From Acidobacteriaceae bacterium (lineage in GTDB: Bacteria; Acidobacteriota; Terriglobia; Terriglobales; Acidobacteriaceae): 64,000 bases of DNA. The stretch's first letter is position 1, and each line of letters starts with the position of its first letter. Position numbers and translations under genes: made by a program. Of this stretch, positions 1 through 10,123 are shown piece by piece. Under the pieces are notes generated by a model. That model saw only the letters and a list, made by a program, of their open reading frames with translations. It was not told the origin of the DNA and made no database searches. The stretch is from assembly GCA_030038435.1 (NCBI GenBank), contig JASHOY010000377.1, positions 1 through 64,000 of the forward strand, written 5' to 3'.

Positions 1-513
1 CTTCTGCTTTGCGGTCAGTTGGGCGTATCCCGGAATCCACTTATCTATATTTCCCTCGACGCAGCGCTGGCATAGCTCCGAATGCAGCTTGGCGAGCCTG
101 CGCGTTCGCTTCGGGTGACGGATGGCGTAGAGCTTGAACTCCAGCGCCAGCAGCATGCGGTCCCGGTCGGCGAGAACAGATCGGAGGTGCTTGGCCAGAA
201 CCTCAATCCGCTCTTGCTGCGAGCGGGCTACTCGAAGCTGCTCGCCCATTTGCTCCTTCTCGCGGCGGAGCTTGTCCTCGAAAAATGCGAAGAACACATC
301 TTCCTTGTCGCGAAAGTTGGCGTAGAAAGCGCCGCGCGTCTTGCCGGCGGTGGCGGCGATGTCCTCCAGCCGGGCCATCTCGAAGCCGTCGCGGGCAAAG
401 ATACGACCCGCTGCGTCCATCAGATCGCGGCGTGTTGAAGCCGCTCTTTCCTGCTGTCTGCTCTCTGCGGCCTTCGAGCGGTCGCGCCGGCGCGTATCCC
501 TTTTCGTGATCAT
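1..513 (-). CDS. TetR/AcrR family transcriptional repressor (3' end cut by window)
   Basis: This gene is missing from the ORF track because it runs off the left edge; I translated the reverse strand from the ATG at 513 and it stays open for 171 codons. Residues about 28-75 form a TetR-type helix-turn-helix: a LMDAAGRIFARDGF helix, then MARLEDIAATAGKTRGAFYANF, which is the recognition-helix signature of the family, followed by DKEDVFFAFF. The ligand-binding C-terminal part is incomplete. It is divergent from the RND efflux operon with about 108 bases between the starts, the normal arrangement for a local efflux repressor that is released by a pump substrate. The inducer cannot be read from the sequence. 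The family assignment is firm; the target operon is inferred from position and from the palindrome in the gap. Confidence 0.9.
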   Translation of the reverse strand, partial: MITKRDTRRRDRSKAAESRQQERAASTRRDLMDAAGRIFARDGFEMARLEDIAATAGKTRGAFYANFRDKEDVFFAFFEDKLRREKEQMGEQLRVARSQQERIEVLAKHLRSVLADRDRMLLALEFKLYAIRHPKRTRRLAKLHSELCQRCVEGNIDKWIPGYAQLTAKQK

Positions 514-577
514 TGCCAATTCAAATTCCTGCTCAGATTTTGCATCGCCAGGAGTCCCCCGCGAATCTGAAGCCAAT

Positions 578-591
578 ATACATTCGTGTAT
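578..591. promoter_or_regulatory. Putative TetR/AcrR operator palindrome
   Basis: ATACA-TTCG-TGTAT is an inverted repeat with 5-base arms lying 31 bases before the adaptor start and 64 bases before the divergent TetR start. Its core ATACATTCGTG resembles the half of the E. coli AcrR operator (ATACATTTGTG). Binding by the adjacent regulator is inferred. Confidence 0.5.
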
Positions 592-621
592 GTTTTTTTA
601 CAACCCATTCAGGAGATTCCA

Positions 622-1881
622 ATGACGGCGAAGCAGACCCCGGGATTGAGCCCGACGAATGAACGCCACTTGCGCGCCATCGCAGCCATCATCCTCTGCA
701 CCTTGTGCAGCGCAGTCTTCACCGGATGCCAAGTCGGCAGGGCATCCACCGCGCCACGGGCGATGGGCCCGATTCCTGTCTCTGTGGTTGCGGTTCGCCA
801 GGCCGACGTGCCCCTCACCGGGACCTGGGTCGGTACGCTCGACGGTTTTGTCGACGCTCAGATTCAGCCCCAGGTGAGTGGCTACCTCATCCGCCAGAGC
901 TACCGGGAGGGTTCTCCGGTGGCTAAGGATCAGGTCCTCTTTCAAATCGATCCGCGCCCCTTTCAAGCGGCAGTCGACCAGGCAGAAGCCGGGGTGATGC
1001 AAGCAAAGGGACAGCTCGCCCAGGCGGAGGCCCAGCAGGCCCTGGCGCGGATCAATCTGAAGCGCGATACACCCCTGGCCGCGGCACGGGCGGTTGCGCA
1101 AAGCCAGCTCGATAACGACACGCAGCAGGCCGCGCAGGCGGATGCGGCCGTGGCCACGGCTGAAGGCGCGATCAGCGCTGCACAAGCCGCACTGACCACG
1201 GCTAAGCTGAATCTTGGATTTACGCAGGTCCGGTCGCTGGTCGGCGGCGTAGCCGGTCAGGCAACGACGCAGGTGGGCAACCTGGTCACTCCCCAGTCGG
1301 TGCTCACGTCGGTTTCGCAACTGAACCCCATCAAGGTCTACTTTTCCATCAGCGACGCCCAATATCTTGCTCTTGTCGACACTTCGAAGCAGGCCGGCGG
1401 CGATCTGCTCAGCGGACATTCCGACCTTCCCCTGAACCTGACCCTCGCTGACGGCACAACCTGGCCTTATAAGGGACACATCGTGTGGGTCGATCGCGAG
1501 ATGAATCAGCAAACCGGCGCCATTCGCATTGCGGCGTCGTTTCCGAATCCTGACTATGTGCTGCGGCCGGGTCAGTTTGGCCGGGTAAGCGCCGAAACGC
1601 AGATTCGCCAGAACGCGCTTCTTGTCCCGCAATTGTCGGTTCAGGAGCTGCAGGGCATTCAGCAGGTCGATATTGCCGGACCGGACCACTGCGTGCACGT
1701 GGTCAACGTGACGCTTGGTCCTCAGGTTGGCGACGACTGGATCGTAACCGCCGGCCTGAAACCTGGCCAGCTGGTCATCACCAGTAATCTGCAGAAGCTT
1801 CGCGAAGGCGCGCCGGTCCTTCCCCACGAAGTCTCCGAGCAGGCGGCCATTCAAACGTCCAGCCCTATGGGCGAGAGGTAA
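622..1881 (+). CDS. RND efflux membrane fusion (adaptor) lipoprotein, AcrA/MexE type
   Basis: This is the periplasmic adaptor that joins an inner-membrane RND pump to an outer-membrane channel. I chose the ATG at 622 rather than the ORF-track start at 586 because it follows the ribosome site AGGAGATTCC. The 419-residue product starts with a lipoprotein signal peptide ending in the lipobox VFTGC (Cys36). After that come a beta-barrel/lipoyl segment (VSGYLIRQSYREGSPVAKDQVLFQIDP split across about residues 85-115), an alpha-helical hairpin rich in Ala and Gln (about 115-205), the second lipoyl half (LNLGFTQVRS) and a membrane-proximal domain. It is the first gene of a three-gene operon, with the permease starting 2 bases after its stop. 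Substrate specificity is unknown. Confidence 0.93.
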   Translation: MTAKQTPGLSPTNERHLRAIAAIILCTLCSAVFTGCQVGRASTAPRAMGPIPVSVVAVRQADVPLTGTWVGTLDGFVDAQIQPQVSGYLIRQSYREGSPVAKDQVLFQIDPRPFQAAVDQAEAGVMQAKGQLAQAEAQQALARINLKRDTPLAAARAVAQSQLDNDTQQAAQADAAVATAEGAISAAQAALTTAKLNLGFTQVRSLVGGVAGQATTQVGNLVTPQSVLTSVSQLNPIKVYFSISDAQYLALVDTSKQAGGDLLSGHSDLPLNLTLADGTTWPYKGHIVWVDREMNQQTGAIRIAASFPNPDYVLRPGQFGRVSAETQIRQNALLVPQLSVQELQGIQQVDIAGPDHCVHVVNVTLGPQVGDDWIVTAGLKPGQLVITSNLQKLREGAPVLPHEVSEQAAIQTSSPMGER

Positions 1882-1883
1882 CG

Positions 1884-4800
1884 ATGTCGAAATTTTTCAT
1901 TCGCCGGCCCATTGTAGCGATTGTCATCGCCATTCTCACCGTCATCATCGGAACCGTGTCGATGCTGACCTTACCCACCTCGCTCTATCCCGATATCGTG
2001 CCACCGGAAATCATGGTGCAGGCCACGTTTCCAGGCGCCGATGCAGAGACCCTGGCGCAGTCCGTGGCGACGCCGCTCGAAGAACAGATGAATGGTGTCG
2101 ACCACATGATTTACATGAACTCGGTGAGCGCCAACAACGGGCAGGCGACGGTCTATGTAGACTTCGACGTCAAGACCAATCCCGATACCGATCAGGTGCT
2201 CTCGCAGCTTCGCGTCTCGCAGGCACAGCCGCAGTTGCCCGCGGAGGTGAATACCGCGGGGATCGTAGTGCAGAAGTCTCTGACCTCGCCGCTGATGCTG
2301 ATCGGACTCTCGTCTCCAGGCGGAAGATATGACGCGCAGTTTCTAACCAATTATGCCATCATCCATCTCCAGGATGAGCTGACCCGCGTCTCCGGCGTGG
2401 CGCGAATTCAAGTTTTCGGTGGACAGTATGCGCTGCGTGTCTGGGTCAATCCGGAGAAACTGGCGCAACTCGGCGTCACCGCAACCGATGTTATCAATGC
2501 CATTGAGGTGCAGAACAACGTCAATCCCGCCGGCAAGATCGGCGGAGAGCCGGTTCCCAACGGCCAGCAGTTCACTTACACGGTGCGCACGCAGGGCCGC
2601 CTCGTTACACCCCAGCAATTCGGCAATATCGTCATTCGCGCCAACCCCGATGGTTCGGTCCTTCATCTCCGCGATGTCGCGCGCATCGAACTCGGCTCGC
2701 AGGTTTATGATCTGGCCGCCCGTTTCAACAATGCTCCCGCCGGCGTGATGGCGGTCTATCAGTTGCCGGGCTCCAACGCGGTGGAGACCGCCGCTGCCGT
2801 CACCCGGCGCATGCAGCAGCTTTCGGCGACCTTTCCGCCGGGCATGAGTTACGAAATTCCTCTGGACACCACCAAGGCGGTAACCGCGGGTATCCACGAA
2901 ATCGTCTTCACGCTTGGCCTCGCGCTGCTGCTCGTCATTCTGGTGGTGTACCTGTTTCTCCAGGGCTGGCGAGCCACGCTGATCCCGCTGATGGCGGTTC
3001 CGGTTTCGCTGATTGGAACCTTCATCGTATTTCCTCTGCTGGGCTTCTCCATCAACACGCTGTCACTCTTCGGGCTGGTGCTGGCCATCGGGCTCGTAGT
3101 GGATGACGCCATCATCGTAGTGGAGGCCGTTGAGCACCACATCGATGAAGGGCTCACTCCTCGCGATGCGGCGTTCAAGGCCATGGAAGAGGTTGGCGGA
3201 CCGGTGGTCGCCATCGCCCTGATTCTTGCCGCGGTCTTCATCCCCACCGCCGCTATTCCGGGAATCACGGGGCGGCTGTATCAGCAATTCGCTGTCACCA
3301 TCGCTATTTCCGTATTGATTTCGGCATTCAATGCCTTGACGCTCAGCCCTGCGCTCGCGGCGCTTTTGCTGAAGCCGAAAAGCTTAGACTATCGCCGCAG
3401 TCCGCTGCGGAGATTCTTCGCGTGGTTTAATCGGCTATTTGGCCGTACTACCGATAAGTACGTTTCAACCTCCGGCGTTCTCATTCACAAGTCCGGATTT
3501 GCCATGGCCGGGCTTGTCGTGATTGCCGTGCTGGCATTTCTAGTCGGCGGACGCCTGCCGACCGGCTTCCTTCCGCAGGAAGACCAGGGCTATATGTTTG
3601 TCGCCCTGCAATTGCCGGATGCGGCCTCCCTGCAGCGCACCGACGCCGCCGCGCAACACGTCACCGATGCTTTGCTGCAAACTCCCGGCATCCAGAGCGT
3701 GATTGGCGTCGACGGCTTCAACCTGCTGAGTCAGACGCAAAGCACAAATACCGGCTTCTTCTTTGTCACGCTCAAGCCGTGGGCTGCGCGCCGGTCGCGC
3801 GCCGAACAGATTCAGGCCATTCAGGCGATCGTGCAAAGAAAACTCGCGGCAGTAAGTGAGGGCATAGCCTTCTCGTTCCCACCGCCCGCCATTCCCGGCA
3901 TCGGGACCTCCGGCGGCGTCACCATGATCCTCGAGGACCGCTCGGGTAACGCGGATCCTGCCTTCCTCACCCGCAATGTTTACGCCTTCCTTGGCGCCAT
4001 CGCCAGGCGCCACGAGGTCGCTGCGGCCATTCCTTCGTACCTGCCCGCCGTTCCGCAGCTTTATGCAGGCGTGGATCGAGACAAGGCGGCACAACAGCAG
4101 GTGGACCTTAGTTCGATCTACACCACCATGCAAACCTTCATGGGTGGCTACCTGGTGAATTACTTCAACCGCTTCGGCCGGCAATGGCAGACCTATGTGG
4201 AAGCGGAAGGAGATTCCCGCACCCATATTCAGGACATCAATCAGTTCTATGTCCGCAGCGCGAATGGCAGCCAGGTGCCGCTCGGATCGCTGGTGCATGT
4301 AAAGCAAGTCACCGGACCGGAATTCATCACGCACTTCGACGAATACCCCAGCGCGCAGATCAACATCGTTGGAACTCCCGGATACAGCTCCGGGCAGGTT
4401 CGCGCCGCCCTCGAAGAGGTCTTCCGTGAAACCATGCCGCCGGGAATGGGCTATGCGTACTCGGGCATGAGCTTTCAGGAACAGCAGGCAGCGGAAGGCG
4501 TCCCCGCCTGGATGGTATTCGGTCTTTCGCTGATCGTCGTCTTTCTGATTCTGGCTGCGCTCTACGAGAGCTGGACACTGCCTTTCAGCGTATTGCTCAG
4601 CACGCCGGTGGCGATTCTTGGCGCCTATCTCGCACTCACCATGCGTTCCTATGAGAACGACGTGTTTACCACAGTCGGCCTGATCATGCTCATCGGCCTC
4701 TCGGCAAAGAATGCAATCCTGATCGTTGAATTCGCCGTTTCGAACTACAAGCAGGGCATGAGCATCTCGGAATCGGCCCTGCGCGCGGCGCGCCTGCGCT

Positions 4801-5102
4801 TCCGCCCCATCATCATGACAGCGTTTGCGTTCATTTTCGGCTGCCTGCCGTTGTGGACGGCAAGCGGGGCCGGCGCGGCGTCGCGGCGTATTCTCGGCAC
4901 GGTGGTGATCGGCGGAATGACCCTGGCTTCCGTGGCCGGAATCCTTATTGTGCCCGTTACATTTGCCGTGGTCGAATACCTGTCCCATCGCTTTCGTCAT
5001 GGAGCCACAGACCTGACGATGGATTCGCCACACCCGCCGGAGGGACCGTCCCACGGCTCTCCCGCCGTCGCGCCGGAAAACGCGCAGGAGGTGCAGGCAT
5101 GA
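1884..5102 (+). CDS. RND multidrug efflux permease, HAE1 (AcrB/MexF type)
   Basis: This is a 1,072-residue proton-driven inner-membrane transporter, full length for the hydrophobe/amphiphile efflux family. It opens with the typical MSKFFIRRPIVA first transmembrane helix. The TM4 proton-relay pair is present in GLVVDDAIIVVEAVEHH (about residue 400), and the partner lysine in TM10 is present in GLSAKNAILIVEFA (about 930). Two large periplasmic loops follow TM1 and TM7, as in AcrB. The start codon lies 2 bases after the adaptor stop, and the stop overlaps the outer-membrane factor start as ATGA, so translation of the three is coupled. Drug, solvent or secondary-metabolite export are all possible; the sequence does not decide which. 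Confidence 0.96.
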   Translation: MSKFFIRRPIVAIVIAILTVIIGTVSMLTLPTSLYPDIVPPEIMVQATFPGADAETLAQSVATPLEEQMNGVDHMIYMNSVSANNGQATVYVDFDVKTNPDTDQVLSQLRVSQAQPQLPAEVNTAGIVVQKSLTSPLMLIGLSSPGGRYDAQFLTNYAIIHLQDELTRVSGVARIQVFGGQYALRVWVNPEKLAQLGVTATDVINAIEVQNNVNPAGKIGGEPVPNGQQFTYTVRTQGRLVTPQQFGNIVIRANPDGSVLHLRDVARIELGSQVYDLAARFNNAPAGVMAVYQLPGSNAVETAAAVTRRMQQLSATFPPGMSYEIPLDTTKAVTAGIHEIVFTLGLALLLVILVVYLFLQGWRATLIPLMAVPVSLIGTFIVFPLLGFSINTLSLFGLVLAIGLVVDDAIIVVEAVEHHIDEGLTPRDAAFKAMEEVGGPVVAIALILAAVFIPTAAIPGITGRLYQQFAVTIAISVLISAFNALTLSPALAALLLKPKSLDYRRSPLRRFFAWFNRLFGRTTDKYVSTSGVLIHKSGFAMAGLVVIAVLAFLVGGRLPTGFLPQEDQGYMFVALQLPDAASLQRTDAAAQHVTDALLQTPGIQSVIGVDGFNLLSQTQSTNTGFFFVTLKPWAARRSRAEQIQAIQAIVQRKLAAVSEGIAFSFPPPAIPGIGTSGGVTMILEDRSGNADPAFLTRNVYAFLGAIARRHEVAAAIPSYLPAVPQLYAGVDRDKAAQQQVDLSSIYTTMQTFMGGYLVNYFNRFGRQWQTYVEAEGDSRTHIQDINQFYVRSANGSQVPLGSLVHVKQVTGPEFITHFDEYPSAQINIVGTPGYSSGQVRAALEEVFRETMPPGMGYAYSGMSFQEQQAAEGVPAWMVFGLSLIVVFLILAALYESWTLPFSVLLSTPVAILGAYLALTMRSYENDVFTTVGLIMLIGLSAKNAILIVEFAVSNYKQGMSISESALRAARLRFRPIIMTAFAFIFGCLPLWTASGAGAASRRILGTVVIGGMTLASVAGILIVPVTFAVVEYLSHRFRHGATDLTMDSPHPPEGPSHGSPAVAPENAQEVQA

Positions 5103-6556
5103 ATCACTCAACGTCTTTGCGGTTCCTACCAAGGGCTACCTTTGTTGGCTCCGGAATCCTGCTCCTCGAGTGCTTGCTTCTGCTCACCACGGGTTGCACC
5201 GTGGGGCCGAGGTGCGATCGCCCGCAGGTGCCGGCGCCCCCGGCTTTCCGCGGCGCCGACAATGCTGCCGTCTCCAGCCCCAACCAGGGTTCGCTCGGCG
5301 ACGAGGGCTGGGCGAAGGTCTTTAACGAACCGGAACTGCAGAACCTGATTCGCACGGCTCTCGTCAACAATTACGACGTGCGGATTGCTGCCCAACACGT
5401 CATCGAGGCGCAGGCGCAGTTCAGAATCACGCGTGCGCAGGAGTTTCCCACACTGTCTGTCGGCGGCACCGGCATCGGAGCGGATCTGGGCAGTTCTGCG
5501 CTGGGTTCTGTAGGCAGTGGTTTCCCCAGCGGCGCCTTCGCTGCCGGAAGCTTCAATCTCTCGGCTGTCTGGAATCCCGACTTCTGGGGGCTTTACCGCC
5601 GCCAGACAGAGGCAGAGCGAGCCCAGTTGCTTTCCCAGGTGTGGGCACAGCGCGCCGTCCGCATGACTCTGGTCCAGCAGGTGGCCACCGGCTACTTTCA
5701 GTTGCGCGCCTATAAGGAACAACTGCAAATCGCCAGGGAGACGCTGAACGAGCGTGAGGAATCCGTGGCACTTACCCATAAGCTCGTGTACGGAGGCTCT
5801 AATCCTCTCTCCGATCTGCGTCAGGCTCAGGAAAATGAGTACACGGCGTCGGCACAGATTCCTCAGCTCCAGGAAGAGATTCAGCAGCAGGAAAACGCGC
5901 TGCGGCTTCTGCTCGGAGAGAATCCCGGTTCCGTCGCTGCCAACGACGCCAATGCGCTTGCTCCCGTTCCCCAAAACCTGCCGGTAGGCCTGCCTTCGCG
6001 CTTGCTGGAGCGGCGGCCCGACATTCTGGAAGCGGAAGCGCAACTGCGGGAAGCCAACGCCAACATCGGCGTGGCTCGCGCGCAGTTCTTCCCGCAGCTT
6101 TCCATCAGCGGATCGGGGGGCGTGGGCGGCAGCGACTTCTCGCAAATCTTCAACCCCGATAGTCAGCTCACTTACGGTATCGGCACGCTCACTCAGGCGA
6201 TCTTCGAGGGCGGCAAGCTGCGCGGACAGCTTCGGCTGTCAAAGGCAACCGAAGAGGAGATGGTGTTGAACTATCGGAAGACGATCGTCACCGCATTTCA
6301 GCAGGTTTCGAATGCACTGATCGCCGTGAACAAGCAGCGGGCGGCACGGGAGCAGCAGCAAAAGCTCGTTGCCGCCGCAACAGACGCCGCTCGCCTTGCA
6401 CGCATGAGATTCCGCGCTGGCGCAACCAGCTACCTGGAGGTGCTGACCACGGATTCGAATCTCTTCTCGGCACAGCTAAACCTGGTCGATGCGCGGGAAG
6501 AAGAGGCGCTTTCGCTGGTGCAGCTCTATCAGGCATTGGGTGGAGGATGGCAATAG
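5099..6556 (+). CDS. RND efflux outer-membrane factor lipoprotein, NodT/OprM type
   Basis: This TolC-like channel completes the efflux system. The ORF-track start at 4853 lies inside the permease gene; the ATG at 5099 overlaps the permease stop by four bases and opens directly into a signal peptide whose lipobox is LTTGC (Cys33), so it is clearly the true start. The mature 485-residue protein shows the two repeated outer-membrane-efflux domains: DVRIAAQHVIEAQAQFRI near residue 98 and LLERRPDILEAEAQLREANANIGVARAQFFPQLSI near residue 302. These are hallmarks of the NodT subfamily. It is the last gene of the operon; a 220-base gap follows before the next reading frame. Confidence 0.95.
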   Translation: MNHSTSLRFLPRATFVGSGILLLECLLLLTTGCTVGPRCDRPQVPAPPAFRGADNAAVSSPNQGSLGDEGWAKVFNEPELQNLIRTALVNNYDVRIAAQHVIEAQAQFRITRAQEFPTLSVGGTGIGADLGSSALGSVGSGFPSGAFAAGSFNLSAVWNPDFWGLYRRQTEAERAQLLSQVWAQRAVRMTLVQQVATGYFQLRAYKEQLQIARETLNEREESVALTHKLVYGGSNPLSDLRQAQENEYTASAQIPQLQEEIQQQENALRLLLGENPGSVAANDANALAPVPQNLPVGLPSRLLERRPDILEAEAQLREANANIGVARAQFFPQLSISGSGGVGGSDFSQIFNPDSQLTYGIGTLTQAIFEGGKLRGQLRLSKATEEEMVLNYRKTIVTAFQQVSNALIAVNKQRAAREQQQKLVAAATDAARLARMRFRAGATSYLEVLTTDSNLFSAQLNLVDAREEEALSLVQLYQALGGGWQ

Positions 6557-6778
6557 ATCGCCAGCCTCTCAAGGCATCAACACGAAGCATTTCGTACGCT
6601 CCAGTTGTGTTACCGGCAAACCGGAAATTTCGATTCCGGGGAACCCATACCCACGATTTCGGCGATTAGACATTGCACAAAAACGGCGCAAGGGCTGGCT
6701 GGCGCTTGCAGGCGCCCTCTGCACGCGTCCCGGGTCATAAGGAACCGATCGAGGCTGAAGTGCGTACTTTCGGGGAGT

Positions 6779-8080
6779 ATGGCGCCGACCTATGATTGGC
6801 CGTGGGTGGGAACCCAGGTGTCCCGCATCTCTGAAGCCTGGCGGGAGTGCTCCGGCTTGCCGCTGCCTTGCGCGCCACAGATCAGCCTCCATGAACAGAG
6901 ACGTCGCGAATCCATATACGATCGCGCGGTCCTCGCCGTGGAGAGGGAGACGACGAAAAAGCTCGGCGCCGTCGATCGTGCCGGCTTGCAAAACCGGCTC
7001 ATCAAGGTCTTTGGCGAATTCGCCGCGACCGCCCTGGACTTGCCCGATGATGCCATCGAGCTGATCACCAGCGACTTTGTGGCCCTCGGCGCCGAGTTCG
7101 CCCGCCGGGCCCGCCGCTTCGACAGTCGCCTCAGCATGGAAGACATCTTTCAGGCCTGCCGCAATGCCTGGACCGCCGGCGGTCTGCAATCGCTGCTCGG
7201 CCGGCAGCCCGCCATCACGCCGTCCATCCTCGGTTACAGCCTCCTTTATCCCTATTCCGACAACTACCTCGACAGCAAAACCATCTCCGCCGACGAAAAA
7301 AACACCTTCAGTGCGCGCTTTCGCCGCCGCTTGCGCGGAGAAACGCTCGCCCCCCGGGACACCCGCGAGGCTGCCATTTGGGACTCCGTCGGGTTGATCG
7401 AGTCTCAATATCCCCGCGCCGGCTATCCCCAGGTCTACAACTGCCTCCTGGCCATCCACCGCGCCCAGGAGCAGAGCCTCAGCCAACTGCGGAAATCCAG
7501 CCGCGCCGTCGAGGAAGAACTGCTCGCAATCAGCTTCGCCAAAGGTGGCGCTTCGGTGCTGGCCGACGCCTGCCTGGTCACAGGCCGTCTGTGTGAATGC
7601 CATGCCGGACTCGCTTTTGACTGGGGCGCGGCCCTGCAGCTCGGCGACGACCTCCAGGACGTCCGGGAAGACCTGCGCCGCGGCGCACAAACGCTCTTTA
7701 CCCGGGCCATTCACCGGCACCAGCCCCTCGATTGTCTTGCTGCGCGATTGCTGAATTTCAGCGAGCAGACTGCGACCAGGATGAACGGCTTTCCCCACGG
7801 CACGGCAACGCTCAAAGATTTGCTCAGAAAAAGCTGGCGCTCCATCATCCTGGCCGCCATCGCCAACGCCACTGAGTTCTTCTCCACGGCATTTCTCGAG
7901 GAGGTGGAATCCAGTTCGCCCTTCCGTTTTCAGTTTCTCCAGTCCCGCAACAAGAAGCTGGCGCGCCGCAACGGCGTCTATGCAAAGCTGCTCACCGCCA
8001 TCTTCGAAGAACCGGAAGCAAGGTCAAACACCGGTCCGGTTCGCGCCTGCGCCCTCAATCCCTCAGTCCCCAGTCTCTGA
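6779..8080 (+). CDS. Putative class I isoprenoid-synthase-fold protein of unknown role
   Basis: The protein has about 433 residues if read from the ATG at 6779. Upstream in-frame starts back to 6605 are possible, but that stretch reads like spacer. The middle and C-terminal half look all-helical and contain LQLGDDLQDVREDLRRGA near residue 290, which resembles the second Asp-rich motif (DDxxD) of polyprenyl synthases. It is preceded by a Gly/Ala helix (SFAKGGASVLADACLVTGRL), as in those enzymes. An earlier LPDDAIELI is only a weak match to a first Asp-rich motif, and I see no clear FARM/SARM layout, so catalysis is uncertain. The last codons run into a low-complexity CCCTGATCCCTGA tract that supplies the stop. 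It stands alone between the efflux operon and cysE. The fold assignment is a family-level guess. Confidence 0.5.
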   Translation: MAPTYDWPWVGTQVSRISEAWRECSGLPLPCAPQISLHEQRRRESIYDRAVLAVERETTKKLGAVDRAGLQNRLIKVFGEFAATALDLPDDAIELITSDFVALGAEFARRARRFDSRLSMEDIFQACRNAWTAGGLQSLLGRQPAITPSILGYSLLYPYSDNYLDSKTISADEKNTFSARFRRRLRGETLAPRDTREAAIWDSVGLIESQYPRAGYPQVYNCLLAIHRAQEQSLSQLRKSSRAVEEELLAISFAKGGASVLADACLVTGRLCECHAGLAFDWGAALQLGDDLQDVREDLRRGAQTLFTRAIHRHQPLDCLAARLLNFSEQTATRMNGFPHGTATLKDLLRKSWRSIILAAIANATEFFSTAFLEEVESSSPFRFQFLQSRNKKLARRNGVYAKLLTAIFEEPEARSNTGPVRACALNPSVPSL

Positions 8081-8115
8081 TCCCTGACCTTTGATCTTCG
8101 ATCCCGGACCTCGTG
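8045..8115. repeat. Low-complexity CTGATCCCTGACC tract
   Basis: This is an iterated CAGTCCCCAGTCTCTGATCCCTGACC-like tract spanning the 3' end of the preceding gene and the spacer. It belongs to the same GGGATC/GGGACC family seen at 9000-9142, 49929-49945 and inside mnmG. Confidence 0.6.
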
Positions 8116-8249
8116 ACCATTGCGCGTCTTTGGTGCGCCCGCAAGACCGTAAACACGCACAAAACTCCTGATTGGGCGCCGAGGCCTCACTGCGACGGCC
8201 TCTCAGGGCCACTTCGCTGGCCAAGCGGAGAGGAGGGCCGATCGCGCGC

Positions 8250-8984
8250 CTATATTCCTTCGCCCATTGAGACAAACTGCCGCATCTGGTCCAGCTCCGC
8301 GCGGTAGGCGGTGCGCTCGGCTTCTTCTTCGGCGAAGGGAGCTACCCAGTGTTCATGCGCGCCCAGCCGCGCTTCCAGCTCATCGACGCGACCCGAAAGC
8401 GCAATCAGGGCGTCGGAAAGCGGGTCTTTGATTTCGTGGGGATCGGTGATCAGCACCCGCTGCCCGTTGCGATAGACAATGTGCGCGGGCACGCCCACCA
8501 CGGTCGAGTTCGGGGGCACATCCGACAGTACCACCGACCCAGCGCCCACGCGCGAGTTTTCACCCACACATACATTGCCCAGCACGTTGGCATTGTTGCC
8601 GATGAACACGTTGTTGCAGATGGTCGGATGCCGCTTGCCGTGCTGCTTGCCCGTTCCCCCCAGCGTCACGCCCTGGTACATGGTCACGTCGTTGCCGACG
8701 ATGGCCGTCTCACCGATGACCACCCCAGTAGCGTGATCGATAAACAGCCGCCGCCCCAACTTTGCTCCGGGATGAATATCCACCCCTGTCAGGAAGCGGC
8801 CCATCTGCGACAGCATGCGCGCCGGCAGCCGCAACCGCGCGCCCCACAGACCGTGGCTTATGCGGTGTATCCAAACGGCCCAAAGCCCCGGATAGCAGAG
8901 CAGGATCTCCAGCCATGAACGCGCCGCCGGATCACGCTCCTTCACCGAAGCGATGTCTTCCCGAATTCGAGCCAAGAGCGACAT
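8250..8984 (-). CDS. cysE: Serine O-acetyltransferase
   Basis: This cytoplasmic enzyme makes O-acetylserine from serine and acetyl-CoA, the first committed step of cysteine synthesis. The 244-residue product has the short N-terminal helical domain of the EpsC-type enzymes. A left-handed beta-helix of hexapeptide repeats follows: GVDIHPGAKLGRRLFIDHATGVVIGETA carries the catalytic Asp/His pair, then TMYQGVTLGGTG and CNNVFIGNNANVLGNVCVG. The C-terminus contains VVGVPAHIV, the usual end of the hexapeptide domain, followed by a charged tail of about 60 residues. It lies downstream of cysK on the same strand, with 158 bases of repeat-filled spacer between them, so co-transcription is possible. Functional pairing with CysK (the cysteine synthase complex) is expected from the family. 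Confidence 0.95.
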   Translation of the reverse strand: MSLLARIREDIASVKERDPAARSWLEILLCYPGLWAVWIHRISHGLWGARLRLPARMLSQMGRFLTGVDIHPGAKLGRRLFIDHATGVVIGETAIVGNDVTMYQGVTLGGTGKQHGKRHPTICNNVFIGNNANVLGNVCVGENSRVGAGSVVLSDVPPNSTVVGVPAHIVYRNGQRVLITDPHEIKDPLSDALIALSGRVDELEARLGAHEHWVAPFAEEEAERTAYRAELDQMRQFVSMGEGI

Positions 8985-8999
8985 AAAAGAAAAAAGAAT

Positions 9000-9142
9000 A
9001 GCGGGACAGGGAACAGGGCATAGGGAATCAAGAACAGGGGCCGGAGACCGATCACCCAGAAGTCTGAAAGCACTGTTCCGCTTGCCCCTGACCCCTGATC
9101 TCGGACCCCTGATCCCTGATCCCTGATCCCCGACCTCTGTCT
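9000..9142. repeat. Low-complexity GGGACAGGG/CCCTGATC repeat tract in the cysK-cysE spacer
   Basis: The spacer is built from short iterated words: GGGACAGGGAACAGGGCATAGGG on the left, and several tandem CCCTGATC units (three nearly perfect) on the right. It has no coding potential. It is one of five tracts of this composition in the window. Confidence 0.75.

Positions 9143-10123
<981 letters not shown>

Noticed and set aside
598-1854. 418-aa minus-strand ORF
   Set aside because: Antisense shadow of the adaptor gene; no family features, and high-GC third-position bias produces such frames.
3540-5132. 530-aa minus-strand ORF
   Set aside because: Antisense to the RND permease, which has full-length family motifs on the plus strand.
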